A DNA stretch of 64,000 bases, taken from assembly GCF_001570725.1 (NCBI RefSeq), contig NZ_BCNV01000005.1:1-64000 (forward strand). Reading direction: 5' to 3'. Positions 1-9,559 of this stretch are shown one piece after another. The notes under the pieces are model-generated. The model worked only from the letters and a program-made list of their open reading frames with translations. It searched no databases and was not told the origin of the DNA. The DNA is from Paenibacillus amylolyticus (GTDB lineage Bacteria > Bacillota > Bacilli > Paenibacillales > Paenibacillaceae). The position numbers and the translations under genes are program-made. Positions within the stretch are counted from its first letter, which is position 1, and each line of letters opens with the position of its first letter.

Positions 1-309
1 AATAAAGTATTGAAAAGAGCGATAAGCTCATTTTGAATCTGACGAGATTAAAAATCTCATTTGTGCTCCAGCCGTTCCAAGCCAAGGCTTGTTTCAAACT
101 TTCGCGTTCATTCTGCAAGCAGAATGTTTACTCACTCGTTGTTCAGTTTTCAAAGATCAAACTTGTTTTTTTTTGCCGAACGCCGTTCTCTTCAGCAACT
201 TTTATATCTTATCACATCCGAACCAACTTTGCAAGCTCTTTTTTTAAGTTTCTTTCGAAGCTTATTTGTTTCGCTTGCCGCACCGTGTAAACCGTGTTTT
301 CTTGGCCGG
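1..309 (-). other. rRNA operon leader (16S gene lies just left of the window)
   Basis: Read on the minus strand, this stretch has the character of a Bacillales rRNA leader. At 138-160 it carries the boxA-like string TTGATCTTTGAAAACTGAAC, well known from rRNA leaders and spacers of this group, followed by an 8-bp hairpin (107-124). It ends in a processing-stalk-like region close to where 16S would begin. No rRNA coding sequence is inside the window. Inference: an rrnO-like operon follows gyrA and the HD-GYP gene, as rrnO follows gyrA in B. subtilis. Confidence 0.75.
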
Positions 310-315
310 AATTAG

Positions 316-344
316 AATATACCATGTACAGATTTTGATTGCAA
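316..344 (-). promoter_or_regulatory. sigma-A promoter of the rRNA operon
   Basis: On the minus strand, TTGCAA (339-344) is separated by exactly 17 bp from TATATT (316-321). The start site would fall near 309, just upstream of the rRNA leader. Confidence 0.75.
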
Positions 345-414
345 GTCTTTTTTTGTTTAATTATTAATTTATATATATTCATCGTGATTTATCTACATGA
401 CTACACTTTTTTCA

Positions 415-444
415 CATAAAAGGCCTCTCTATAAAAGAAAGACC
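415..444 (-). terminator. terminator of the HD-GYP gene
   Basis: An 8-bp stem (422-429 with 437-444, two G-U pairs) is followed on the minus strand by a run of T. It lies 30 bp after the stop codon. Confidence 0.55.
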
Positions 445-473
445 CTCTCATCAAGTTTCTTTACTATTTATAA

Positions 474-1592
474 TTAACCGATAACCTCTTGAATGTGGAG
501 CTGCCGCTGCTGCATTAAGTTAATGATGGTTCCTTCTACTGACACCATAGGCCGCGTAGGATGATCCCGATCAGAGAATATGATCTCTCCAATTTGGTTA
601 TTGCTCAGTTTTACTCGGATGCCATTATGGATCTGGGTCGACCGTTGAACAAATACACTTACAATTGCAGGATCTAATTTCCCGAACGCTTCACTCTGGA
701 TCTGTTCCAGGACCAGATACGGTGATTGTGCCTTACGATAGATCTTCTCTAACGTCATGGCGTGGAAAATATCAGCGATAGCTACAATTTTCGCGTAAAT
801 ATGAATCTGCGTTCCGCTAAGCTGTAATGGGTAGCCCGATCCATCCACTTTTTCGTGATGCTGCAAGGCTGCAAGTCTAGCCCCCTCATTAATGGCTTTT
901 GCCTGTTTAAGCACCTGATAACCGTATTTGGTATGCTGGCGGATCTCTTCCTGCTCTGCTGCCGTCAACGTGGATGGTTTATGGAGAATCTGCGGATCTA
1001 CTTTGTTGTTACCAATATCATGGAACAAGCCTGCAAAAGCAACCTGCATCCAGTCCTTAGAGGGGAGATCCATCCATTGGGCCAATTGATACGATGTGAT
1101 CGCGCTCAGTACAGCATGGTGATATACATAATCATGTTCTTGCATTACTCGTGGACTAAAGGTAAGTACATTATATTGTTTGAGATGTACAAACACAGCC
1201 TCCAACTGTGTACGCAACTCATATACAGGCAATTCAGCCGCCAGAGAGGACAGGAATGCATTCTTGGTTAATCCTACCATCTTCTCATACTCATCCTGTA
1301 GAGACGTTACTGCAGGAGCTGTGGTGACGTTCCCTGTCTTCCCTGACCGTTCACCATTATTCTCATTTGTTGTACCTCCTGCGGGCCCAGATGCACTTTT
1401 GGTTCCTGTACTGCCTGTTACCATTCTTTCTTGTTCAATATCTACCTGGTGAATCATAAAGGCTCTTAGAACTTCCATATCCTTGGGTAAAATGACTTTG
1501 CCCTTCTGAAGCAGAACGTTGCCGCGAAGCGTTTGCACATCACTTCCAAGTTTGAGTCCTGGTTTGACTTCTGACAGGGTGATTAATCCCAT
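474..1592 (-). CDS. HD-GYP domain protein, probable c-di-GMP phosphodiesterase
   Basis: 372 aa. The C-terminal half is an HD-GYP domain: the HD pair is in FHDIGNNKV and the signature is HHEKVDGSGYP, so metal ligands and the GYP loop are intact. Such proteins usually hydrolyse cyclic di-GMP (family knowledge). The N-terminal ~100 residues resemble the small β-domain often found in front of HD-GYP in Bacillales, followed by a Gly/Thr/Asn-rich linker at roughly residues 60-90. No membrane segment is visible, so it is cytosolic. I chose the ATG at 1592 because GAGGGG lies 7 nt upstream; an in-frame GTG at 1607 would add five residues. It lies between gyrA and the rRNA promoter and is likely its own transcription unit. 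Confidence 0.85.
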   Translation of the reverse strand: MGLITLSEVKPGLKLGSDVQTLRGNVLLQKGKVILPKDMEVLRAFMIHQVDIEQERMVTGSTGTKSASGPAGGTTNENNGERSGKTGNVTTAPAVTSLQDEYEKMVGLTKNAFLSSLAAELPVYELRTQLEAVFVHLKQYNVLTFSPRVMQEHDYVYHHAVLSAITSYQLAQWMDLPSKDWMQVAFAGLFHDIGNNKVDPQILHKPSTLTAAEQEEIRQHTKYGYQVLKQAKAINEGARLAALQHHEKVDGSGYPLQLSGTQIHIYAKIVAIADIFHAMTLEKIYRKAQSPYLVLEQIQSEAFGKLDPAIVSVFVQRSTQIHNGIRVKLSNNQIGEIIFSDRDHPTRPMVSVEGTIINLMQQRQLHIQEVIG

Positions 1593-1743
1593 GTTTATTC
1601 CCCTCACTCATCGTTCTTCTATGTTATTAACAAAACAAGACCATAGTCCCGGTTTTTTCATGATATTTCCCATTATATTACTCAAAAATCAGGCTGTACA
1701 TCCTAGATTCTGATTAATCAAAGTGATGGTTCCTTTATACAAC

Positions 1744-1766
1744 AAAAGGGCCCCCAGTGGGAGCCC
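1744..1766 (-). terminator. gyrA terminator
   Basis: GGGCTCCC (1759-1766) pairs with GGGGGCCC (1748-1755) with one wobble, followed by TTTT on the minus strand. A second perfect 8-bp hairpin (1780-1798) lies between it and the gyrA stop and may assist. Confidence 0.75.
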
Positions 1767-1816
1767 TCTTAGTCTTATTCCAATCTCCAAGAGATTGGTT
1801 TTCAGAAATTCTATTT

Positions 1817-4381
1817 TTATGCTTCCGAACCGGAATCGTCGCCATCAACTTCAGCATCAGCTTCCGCGTCAGATACGGTGCCTTCTTCCAGGCTTACTGC
1901 CGGAGTTTGGTTCTCCCCGCCTTCCGAGCCTTCAAGCAATTCGTCGTCTGGTTCTTCTTCATTCTTGTCAATTCGGCTGACTGTAGCCACCGAATCCTCA
2001 TCACGAATATGAATCAGCTTCACACCTTGCGTGTATCGACCCATGGTGGATATGCCTTCCATGCTCATCCGGATCAAAGTACCGCTAGACGTGATAATCA
2101 TCAGATCCTCTTCGGTTTTAACCATTTTGAGGCTGACTACAGCGCCGTTCTTCTCTGTGACATTGATGGTTTTAATCCCTTTACCACCACGAGTCTGCAT
2201 CCGATAATCACTGACAGGTGTACGTTTACCGTAACCTTTGGCTGTAACGATCAGAACATCAAGCTCTTTATCGACTACATCCATGCCAATAACGGCATCC
2301 TGTTCATCCAAAGTGATCCCTTTAACCCCGGTTGCACTACGTCCCATGGAACGTACATTACCTTCCGAGAATCGGATAGACATCCCGTGAGCTGTACCCA
2401 TAATGATCTCTTGCTGTCCATCGGTCAGCTTAACATCAATCAGGATATCATCATCACGCAAGGAAATACCGATCAGGCCGCCTTTGCGGATATTGGTGTA
2501 ATCCTCAAGTGGCGTCTTCTTCACAACACCTTGACGGGTAGCAAAAAACAAGTATCTGTCACTTTCAAATTCCTGAACTGGAATCACGGCATTAACCGAT
2601 TCACCCTGCTCGATCTGGATCAGGTTGATAATTGGTGTTCCCCGTGCGGTACGTCCAAGCTCTGGAATCTCGTAAGCTTTGAGACGATACACTTTACCTT
2701 TGTCAGTGAAGAACATGAGGTAATTGTGAGAGTTGGTCACAAATAGATGCTCAACAAAGTCGGTATCTTTGGTGTCCATCCCTACAACGCCACGTCCACC
2801 ACGCTTCTGGCTGCGGTATGTGGATACCGGCAGACGTTTCACGTAGCCTGTATGGGTAATCGTGATAATAACCTCTTCACGTGGAATCAGGTCCTCATCC
2901 AGAATACTCTCTTCACCTACCGTGATCTCTGTACGGCGATCATCGCTAAAGCGGTCGCGAATCTCTTGCAGCTCAGTACTGATAATCTCAAGCACCAGAT
3001 GCTCATTAGCCAAGATTTCACGATACTCCCTGATTTTGACCATCAGTTCGTTATACTCGTTTTCAATACGTTCGCGTTCCAGACCTGTGAGGCGTTGCAA
3101 ACGCATATCGAGAATCGCTTGAGCCTGATCATAACTGAGTGAGAAACGCTCAATCAAACCTTCTCTGGCTGCATCTGCATTACTGGATGAACGAATCAAC
3201 GTAATAATCTCATCGATATGATCCAGCGCAATGCGCAAGCCTTCCAGAATGTGTGCACGAGCTTCAGCCTTCTTCAGTTCAAACTGCGTACGTCTGCGAA
3301 TAACCTCAATCTGATGCTGCAGATAGTGATACAACACTTCACGCAAGTTCAGGATTTTAGGCTCTTTATTTACAATCGCAAGCATGTTAATTCCGAAAGT
3401 GGATTGCATCGATGTATGTTTGTACAAGTTGTTCAGAACAACCCCCGGATTCACGTCTCTGCGAAGCTCAATTACAACCCGCATACCGTTACGGTCAGAC
3501 TCATCACGAAGATCTGTAATGCCATCAATCTTTTTATCACGTACCAACTCAGCAATTTTCTCAACGAGTCTCGCCTTATTCACCTGATAAGGGAGCTCTG
3601 TAACGATAATTCTCGCTTTATTGTTATTCTCTTCGATGTTCGTTTTGGCCCGCATCGTTACTGAACCACGTCCGGTCTGATACGCTTGACGAATGCCGGA
3701 GCGTCCCAAAATGTAACCGGACGTTGGGAAGTCTGGTCCTTGAATGTAATCCATCAATTCCATGGATGTAATATCAGGATTTTGAATCATGGCCTGTACG
3801 CCGTCAATGACCTCTCCCAGATTGTGAGGAGGAATATTGGTCGCCATACCTACCGCGATCCCGCCGACCCCATTGACAAGCAAGTTGGGGAAACGAGCAG
3901 GCAAAACGATTGGTTCATGTTCTTCACCGTCATAGTTCGGCTGGAAGTCAATCGTATCCTTGTTGATATCTCTGAGCATTTCCATTGCAATCTTGGACAG
4001 ACGAGCTTCGGTATAACGCATTGCTGCTGCCATATCGCCATCGACCGATCCAAAGTTACCATGTCCATCTACGTGCATATAACGCAGGGAGAAATCCTGT
4101 GCCATCCGTACCATCGTCTCGTAAACAGCAGAGTCACCGTGCGGGTGATACTTACCGATAACTTCGCCGACGATTCTGGCTGATTTTTTATGTGGTTTAT
4201 CGGGTGTCATGCCAAGCTCCGACATTGCGTACAGAATACGCCGGTGAACCGGCTTCAATCCATCACGCACATCAGGTAAGGCACGGCTAACAATGATGCT
4301 CATCGCATAATCCATAAACGATTCACGCATCTCGACGCCAATATCCCGATCTGTAATCTGCGAGTTCATTTCTTCCGCCAT
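1817..4381 (-). CDS. gyrA: DNA gyrase subunit A
   Basis: 854 aa. GyrA breaks and rejoins DNA in the A2B2 gyrase that introduces negative supercoils. The catalytic tyrosine is Tyr123 (AMRYTEARLS). The quinolone-resistance region reads HPHGDSAVYE with Ser84 and Glu88, the usual susceptible residues. The C-terminal β-pinwheel carries the GyrA-box variant SQKRGGRG and ends in a ~50-residue acidic, Glu/Asp-rich tail. The ATG at 4381 has AAGGAGG six bases upstream and gives the normal MAEEMNSQITDRDIG start; a longer frame to 4417 lacks support. It is separated from gyrB by a convergent plus-strand gene, so here gyrA is transcribed on its own rather than as gyrBA. Confidence 0.98.
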   Translation of the reverse strand: MAEEMNSQITDRDIGVEMRESFMDYAMSIIVSRALPDVRDGLKPVHRRILYAMSELGMTPDKPHKKSARIVGEVIGKYHPHGDSAVYETMVRMAQDFSLRYMHVDGHGNFGSVDGDMAAAMRYTEARLSKIAMEMLRDINKDTIDFQPNYDGEEHEPIVLPARFPNLLVNGVGGIAVGMATNIPPHNLGEVIDGVQAMIQNPDITSMELMDYIQGPDFPTSGYILGRSGIRQAYQTGRGSVTMRAKTNIEENNNKARIIVTELPYQVNKARLVEKIAELVRDKKIDGITDLRDESDRNGMRVVIELRRDVNPGVVLNNLYKHTSMQSTFGINMLAIVNKEPKILNLREVLYHYLQHQIEVIRRRTQFELKKAEARAHILEGLRIALDHIDEIITLIRSSSNADAAREGLIERFSLSYDQAQAILDMRLQRLTGLERERIENEYNELMVKIREYREILANEHLVLEIISTELQEIRDRFSDDRRTEITVGEESILDEDLIPREEVIITITHTGYVKRLPVSTYRSQKRGGRGVVGMDTKDTDFVEHLFVTNSHNYLMFFTDKGKVYRLKAYEIPELGRTARGTPIINLIQIEQGESVNAVIPVQEFESDRYLFFATRQGVVKKTPLEDYTNIRKGGLIGISLRDDDILIDVKLTDGQQEIIMGTAHGMSIRFSEGNVRSMGRSATGVKGITLDEQDAVIGMDVVDKELDVLIVTAKGYGKRTPVSDYRMQTRGGKGIKTINVTEKNGAVVSLKMVKTEEDLMIITSSGTLIRMSMEGISTMGRYTQGVKLIHIRDEDSVATVSRIDKNEEEPDDELLEGSEGGENQTPAVSLEEGTVSDAEADAEVDGDDSGSEA

Positions 4382-4807
4382 GCTGGACCTCCTTCTTGTC
4401 CTAAACAAACGTTCCATTCCGTCATGCTAAAAAATTGATTATATGTGAAAAGCCTAACAAGGCTAAAACCGCGCAAGAACGCTACTCTTTATTATATTAC
4501 TTTCACAAAAGTTACACAATTAAACGTCCGCTGGGCAATAGCCTTTCTTCCGGGAACTGCTGCGTCTCTGGGGATTCGCCCTGCCTTCCTCCCCAATTGC
4601 ACATACAATGCTAGAAAAAGCGGCATATGTACTGTGCCCACCGAGGCTAAAGCCGTTCCCGTTCTACGATCAAACTGCAAATTGTGCAGCTCATCGCACA
4701 AAACGCCATATTTCTCTATTATACCACTGAAATCGTCTCTTGTCCTTCGATTTCTCCGTGTCTTCCCCTCTTGAGAACTGAGCAAAACATGAAAGGACTG
4801 ATGAATC
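4382..4807. other. gyrA / YheCD divergent intergenic region
   Basis: 426 bp without a convincing gene. On the minus strand a TATAAT lies at 4438-4443, about 55 bp before the gyrA start, with only a weak -35 (TTAGCC) 17 bp upstream; this is a possible gyrA promoter. I see no operator or riboswitch. The divergent arrangement means both promoters must lie here. Confidence 0.4.
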
Positions 4808-5755
4808 TTGGGTATCCAGCGTGTCTCCAGCAAATGGGCCAAAACAGCTGTGTTACAACGCAGTCGCAATGTGAATGAATATATCCCTGTGACCCGAAAA
4901 TATAGCCGTCAAACCCTGGAACGAATGACTGAATTATTCGAGTCGAACTATATCAAACCGGACCGTGGCACTTACGGCAATGGAGTTATGCGGGTGAAAA
5001 CCACCCGTATGTACCAACCTGTGTTTTATTCCGAGAATTCCACCACAGATGCAGAGGTTACCGAAGAACCCAATGATCGGAACCTATCTGAAGATACCGA
5101 AGCAAGTGTAGTTACCTCCAGAGCTACCCAACTCACAACAACATATCAACTCCAATATGGAACAGAGGAAAGGTCATTTCATTCCCTGGACGATCTTGAA
5201 CGGGCACTGAATGATCGTATACAGAAACGTGACTATATCATTCAACAAGGGATCCCGCTGATGAAGCATGAAGGTTTGCCTTTTGACTTGCGCGTGTTAA
5301 CCCAGAAAAATCTGCAACACAACTGGGAGACAACAGGTGTACTAGGACGGGTCGCCGCCCCGGGAAAAATCATCACCAACATTCATGGTGGTGGACGATT
5401 GGCCACGTTCGAAGAACTCGTACTCCCCCATCTGCATCAGGATGGCTTCAAAAAGCTTCGCCATGAGCTGTACCGATTAGGCATTCATACCGCCGTGCAA
5501 TTGCAAACATCATTTCCAAGGCTCAAGGAGATTGGTATTGATATTGCGCTAGACGAAGAAGGACGTCCCTGGATTCTTGAAGTCAACACACTGCCAGGCA
5601 TTTATGCTTTTGGCTTATTACCGGACAAGGAGACGTATCGGAAGATCAGACGTTATGCCATTGCGTACGGTCGTTTGCCCTCCAAAAAGAGTAAGAGCTC
5701 TCGCCCATCCGCCAAAGCACAGGCCTCGTCTGCCAAAAAACGTGTACGTCGCTAA
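4808..5755 (+). CDS. YheC/YheD-family ATP-grasp protein (spore coat-associated family)
   Basis: 315 aa. The N-terminus (GIQRVSSKWAKTAVL, YIPVTRKYS, YIKPDRGTYGNGVMRV) and C-terminus (DIALDEEGRPWILEVNTLPG) match the YheC/YheD ATP-grasp family. The final Glu-x-Asn of the ATP/Mg site is visible in ILEVN. Members are linked to spore coat in B. subtilis, but the reaction is unknown. An acidic, Thr/Ser-rich insert lies at about residues 78-105. The C-terminus is basic and Ser/Lys-rich (KKSKSSRPSAKAQ). The start is a TTG at 4808, with AAAGGA about ten bases upstream, because no in-frame ATG is available. It is the only plus-strand gene in the gyrase region and so runs against replication. Confidence 0.8.
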   Translation: MGIQRVSSKWAKTAVLQRSRNVNEYIPVTRKYSRQTLERMTELFESNYIKPDRGTYGNGVMRVKTTRMYQPVFYSENSTTDAEVTEEPNDRNLSEDTEASVVTSRATQLTTTYQLQYGTEERSFHSLDDLERALNDRIQKRDYIIQQGIPLMKHEGLPFDLRVLTQKNLQHNWETTGVLGRVAAPGKIITNIHGGGRLATFEELVLPHLHQDGFKKLRHELYRLGIHTAVQLQTSFPRLKEIGIDIALDEEGRPWILEVNTLPGIYAFGLLPDKETYRKIRRYAIAYGRLPSKKSKSSRPSAKAQASSAKKRVRR

Positions 5756-5804
5756 CAACGGGATACTGAAGTCTACTGCTTCTAATTTCGTGATTCCAAT
5801 AATA

Positions 5805-5829
5805 TAAAAAGGCGCCCTCTCAGGCGCCT
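5805..5829 (-). terminator. gyrB terminator
   Basis: AGGCGCC (5823-5829 read on the minus strand) pairs perfectly with GGCGCCT (5810-5816) and is followed by TTTTTA. It lies 13 bp past the gyrB stop. Confidence 0.85.
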
Positions 5830-5841
5830 CTTCGAATATCG

Positions 5842-7752
5842 TTAAATGTCGAGGTTTTTCACGTATTTTGCATTTTCCTGGATAAAGTCACGACGCGGTT
5901 CAACGTTATCCCCCATGAGGGTGTCGAACATGGCATCAGCAAGTATGGCATCGTTGATCGATACTTGCATCATGGTCCGGCTCTCCGGATCCATCGTCGT
6001 TTCCCACAATTGTCCGGCATTCATCTCACCGAGACCTTTGTAACGCTGAACGTTGAATTTCGCATTTTCACCGAGCGTTGCAATAATTTCATCGCGTTCT
6101 TTCTCGGAACCAGCATAGCGAATCACTTTGTTACGCTCAATCTTGAACAATGGCGGTTGCGCAATATATACATAACCTGCCTCAATGATTTTGCGCATGT
6201 ACCGATACAGGAATGTCAGCAACAGTGTTCGGATATGAGCACCATCGACATCGGCATCGGTCATCAAAATGATTTTGTGATAACGAGCTTTGGCAATATC
6301 AAAGTCATCACCAATACCTGTACCCATCGCCGTAATAATCGCTCTAATCTCCGCATTACCCAAAATCCGGTCCAGACGAGCTTTTTCCACGTTCAGAATC
6401 TTACCACGGAGCGGCAAAATCGCTTGGAAATGACGATCCCGACCTTGCTTCGCTGATCCGCCCGCAGAGTCACCTTCGACGATATACAATTCGCTGATTG
6501 AAGCATCCTTGGATGAGCAGTCAGCCAGTTTACCTGGAAGTGAGCTTACTTCCAGTGCTCCTTTACGACGTGTCAGTTCCCGTGCTTTACGGGCAGCTTC
6601 ACGTGCACGTGCTGCTTGCAGACCTTTTTCCAAAATGCGACGGGATACGGAAGGATTCTCTTCTAGGAACTCCTGCAACTTCTCGGCAAACAAGGATTCG
6701 ACAATACCACGTACTTCACTGTTACCCAGCTTGGTCTTCGTCTGTCCTTCAAATTGCGGTTCCGGAATCTTGACCGAAATAATAGCCGTCAAACCTTCAC
6801 GCACATCATCTCCGGAAAGGTTGCCAGTGCTGTCCTTGATTACTCCCGCCTTACGGGCGTAGTCATTGATGATCCGTGTAAGGGCACTCTTGAAGCCTGA
6901 TTCATGCGTTCCGCCCTCATGGGTGTTGATATTGTTCGCGAAGGAATAGATATTCTCGGTGTAGTTGTCATTGTATTGCAGGGCAACTTCCACCTGGATG
7001 TTATCTCTGGAACCTTCAACGTAAATTGGATTTTCATGCAATACTTCGCGCTTCTGGTTGAGGAAGGAGACGTATTCGATAATGCCGCCTTCGTACAGGA
7101 ACGAGTTGGTTGCACCTGTACGCTCATCCGTCAATGTAAGACCAATACCCTTGTTCAGGAACGCCAGCTCACGAATACGGGCAAGCAAGATGTCATATTC
7201 ATAAACTCTCGTTTCCGTGAAAATTTCAGGGTCCGGATGGAACCTAACTGTTGTTCCTGTTTCGTCAGTTGTACCGATCACTTTCAGGTCATACTGTGGA
7301 GCTCCACGGCGATATTCCTGTTGGTAGATATGTCCTTCACGTTTAACCGTTACAACCACTTTTTCAGAGAGAGCATTTACAACGGACACACCAACACCAT
7401 GCAAACCACCGGATACTTTATATCCGCCGCCGCCAAATTTTCCTCCTGCGTGGAGGACAGTCATAACTACCTCAAGTGCAGGACGTTTCATTTTGGCATG
7501 TTCGCCGACAGGAATACCCCGTCCGTTATCGACTACAGTTACGCTGTTATCTTCATGGATACTGACCTCAATGTGGTCACAGTAACCAGCAAGCGCTTCG
7601 TCGATACTGTTGTCCACTACTTCCCAGACCAGATGATGCAGGCCCTTGGAACTGGTGGAACCGATATACATCCCCGGACGCTTCCGTACGGCTTCCAATC
7701 CTTCAAGGACCTGAATTTCATTCGCATCATATGACGGTTGATTCATAGACAT
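5842..7752 (-). CDS. gyrB: DNA gyrase subunit B
   Basis: 636 aa. This is the ATPase subunit of gyrase. The GHKL ATP site is seen in VDNSIDEALAGY and GGYKVSGGLHGVGVSVVN. The TOPRIM metal site is seen in EGDSAGGSAKQGRD and LMTDADVDGAHI. The conserved QRYKGLGEMN closes the C-terminal domain. Length is typical of Gram-positive GyrB. I chose the ATG at 7752 with AGGTG six bases upstream; a GTG at 7761 would add three residues. It follows remB after about 140 bp. Confidence 0.98.
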   Translation of the reverse strand: MSMNQPSYDANEIQVLEGLEAVRKRPGMYIGSTSSKGLHHLVWEVVDNSIDEALAGYCDHIEVSIHEDNSVTVVDNGRGIPVGEHAKMKRPALEVVMTVLHAGGKFGGGGYKVSGGLHGVGVSVVNALSEKVVVTVKREGHIYQQEYRRGAPQYDLKVIGTTDETGTTVRFHPDPEIFTETRVYEYDILLARIRELAFLNKGIGLTLTDERTGATNSFLYEGGIIEYVSFLNQKREVLHENPIYVEGSRDNIQVEVALQYNDNYTENIYSFANNINTHEGGTHESGFKSALTRIINDYARKAGVIKDSTGNLSGDDVREGLTAIISVKIPEPQFEGQTKTKLGNSEVRGIVESLFAEKLQEFLEENPSVSRRILEKGLQAARAREAARKARELTRRKGALEVSSLPGKLADCSSKDASISELYIVEGDSAGGSAKQGRDRHFQAILPLRGKILNVEKARLDRILGNAEIRAIITAMGTGIGDDFDIAKARYHKIILMTDADVDGAHIRTLLLTFLYRYMRKIIEAGYVYIAQPPLFKIERNKVIRYAGSEKERDEIIATLGENAKFNVQRYKGLGEMNAGQLWETTMDPESRTMMQVSINDAILADAMFDTLMGDNVEPRRDFIQENAKYVKNLDI

Positions 7753-7895
7753 GCCTTTCACCTACTTCTATAGATTCAATATCGTAAATATGCGTTAACT
7801 AAGAATGTTTGCTGAAATAGGCAACGTCCTTCATTCAGCCAGCTGTCCACATAAAGACAAGCAGTAAAAGACACACCTTTTATGCCAATCCAATG

Positions 7896-8144
7896 CTAGA
7901 GATCAGGAAAAATGTGAGCCCGCTTCTTCAGCGTGGCTGAGGAAATAGGCGAGTAGTACACAATGTTTTTGGTCACCACAATGGACTTGGCTTCCTCTTC
8001 GCCGATGTGTTCCACTGTTTTTTCCTGCTCGGCATGCGTGACATACTGCTTGGAGATCTTTGAGGATTTTTCAATCGATATATCAAAAATAGCGACCAAT
8101 TCGGAAGAACGGATAATCTTCTCACCGCCCAGATGAATGTACAT
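7896..8144 (-). CDS. remB: RemB/YaaB-like extracellular matrix regulator (DUF370)
   Basis: 82 aa, beginning MYIHLGGEKIIRSSELVAIFD. This is the DUF370 family, whose B. subtilis members RemA and RemB are ring-forming DNA-binding activators of matrix and osmoprotection genes. The recF-remB-gyrB position is the same as yaaB in B. subtilis. The gap to recF is 13 bp, so it is probably cotranscribed with recF. Confidence 0.88.
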   Translation of the reverse strand: MYIHLGGEKIIRSSELVAIFDISIEKSSKISKQYVTHAEQEKTVEHIGEEEAKSIVVTKNIVYYSPISSATLKKRAHIFPDL

Positions 8145-8157
8145 AAGCCCTCACTCC

Positions 8158-9270
8158 TTAGCGTTCAACCTGTCCGGCATGAACGTGATAAATACTGGCA
8201 TCTTTGAGCTTGTCAACGTTCAGGCTCTCGATCCCCGTAGCCGTAATAAAGGTTTGCACCTTGCTCTGGAACGTTTCGATCAGCTGTGTCTGGCGAAAAG
8301 GATCCAGTTCGGACAGGACGTCGTCGAGCAGCAGGACCGGATATTCTCCGATTTCTTCGTGAATCAGTTCAATTTCCGCAAGTTTAAGGGACAACGCCGT
8401 TGTGCGCTGCTGCCCCTGCGAGCCATATGTTTGTACTTCCCGATCGTTAATGAAAAAGGACAGGTCATCCCGATGCGGCCCACTAAGGGTTGTGCCTCGG
8501 CGAATCTCCTGCTCTTTCATTTGTGATAATTTTATCATAAATTGGTCCATTAAGACAGCTTCATCTTCTTCAGCGGCTTCGCTGAAGGAAGGAAGGTAGG
8601 CCAGCCGCAGGACTTCTCCGCCTCCGGTGATCCCTTGATGAATCGTTTCTGCCCACTTTTGCAGTTTCTTTATGAATTGTTTCCTTTTTTTGACGATTTT
8701 AACACCATGCTCAACCAGTTGTTCGTTCCATACCTCAAGCATGGTCTGGGCCGATGCCCCTTGTCCCCATAGCTGCTTGAGCAAATTGTTTCGTTGGACC
8801 AGCACTTTTTGATATTGCTGCAGATGATACAGGTAGCCGGGTGCAACCTGTCCGATCTCCATGTCAAGAAACCGGCGGCGGACCCCCGGTGTGCCTTTTA
8901 CGATCTCCAGATCTTCCGGTGCAAACATCACGACATTAAGCGCGCCGACAAAATCACTTAACTTGCGCTGCTCCAGTCCGTTAATCTTCGCTTTTTTGCC
9001 TTGTTGTGACAGAGACAGTTCAAGCTTGACCGCTCCGTACTTTTTGTCGACTTCTGCTGCAAGTCTGGCACGTTCCTCACCAAAACGGATTAACTCCTTG
9101 TCACGGGATGTACGGTGGCTCTTGGTGAGTGCAAGTACAAAAATCGCCTCTGCAAGATTGGTCTTGCCTTGAGCATTTTGCCCGATCAATAAGTTTACAG
9201 GACCAAAAGAGTCCAGTCTCAGATGTTCATAATTGCGGAAATTCTGCAGATCAATGCTGTTCACAAACAC
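8158..9270 (-). CDS. recF: DNA replication and repair protein RecF
   Basis: 370 aa. RecF is an SMC-like ATPase that helps load RecA at single-strand gaps. Walker A is GQNAQGKT at residues 30-37. The ABC-type signature region is LSGPHRDDLSFF, and Walker B is LLLDDVLSELD. The GTG start at 9270 has GGGAGG seven bases upstream. It stands in the conserved dnaN-yaaA-recF-remB run with short gaps, indicating one operon. Confidence 0.97.
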   Translation of the reverse strand: MFVNSIDLQNFRNYEHLRLDSFGPVNLLIGQNAQGKTNLAEAIFVLALTKSHRTSRDKELIRFGEERARLAAEVDKKYGAVKLELSLSQQGKKAKINGLEQRKLSDFVGALNVVMFAPEDLEIVKGTPGVRRRFLDMEIGQVAPGYLYHLQQYQKVLVQRNNLLKQLWGQGASAQTMLEVWNEQLVEHGVKIVKKRKQFIKKLQKWAETIHQGITGGGEVLRLAYLPSFSEAAEEDEAVLMDQFMIKLSQMKEQEIRRGTTLSGPHRDDLSFFINDREVQTYGSQGQQRTTALSLKLAEIELIHEEIGEYPVLLLDDVLSELDPFRQTQLIETFQSKVQTFITATGIESLNVDKLKDASIYHVHAGQVER

Positions 9271-9327
9271 GCGGTAACCTCCCTTTTATCCCGTCCGTCA
9301 GGAGGCAGCAGGATCGAACTGGTCTTC

Positions 9328-9543
9328 TTATTCTGCGGCAACTTCGAATATGCCTTCTCCGTCCACTTCAACGATATCCCCAGGGTATAACTTACGTCCC
9401 CGGCGTTCCTCAGGCTCTTTATTCACACGTACAAGTCCCTCCTGAAGCAAAGCTTTGGCCATACCTCCAGTTGGGATGCAATCAGCGAGTTTCAAAAATT
9501 GATCAAGCTTAATATATTCCGTTCGAATCGTAACTTGGTTCAC
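9328..9543 (-). CDS. yaaA: S4-domain RNA-binding protein YaaA
   Basis: 71 aa. A compact S4 RNA-binding fold (LDQFLKLADCIPTGGMAKALLQEG, then VRVNKEPEERRGRKLYPGDIV). Family members are linked to ribosome assembly. The start is a GTG at 9543 with AAAGGAAG six bases upstream, which gives the usual ~71-residue length. The open frame extends upstream to 9609, but that extension overlaps the end of dnaN and has no family character. Confidence 0.9.
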   Translation of the reverse strand: MNQVTIRTEYIKLDQFLKLADCIPTGGMAKALLQEGLVRVNKEPEERRGRKLYPGDIVEVDGEGIFEVAAE

Positions 9544-9559
9544 TGTGATCTTCCTTTCG

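Noticed and set aside
1..309. 16S rRNA gene in the window
   Set aside because: Only leader and processing-type sequence is present; the 16S 5' signature is not inside the window.
1757..2746. 329-codon plus-strand open frame opposite the gyrA 3' part
   Set aside because: Antisense to conserved gyrA sequence and without recognisable domains.
6904..7734. 276-codon plus-strand open frame opposite gyrB
   Set aside because: Antisense to the conserved ATPase domain of gyrB; no family match.
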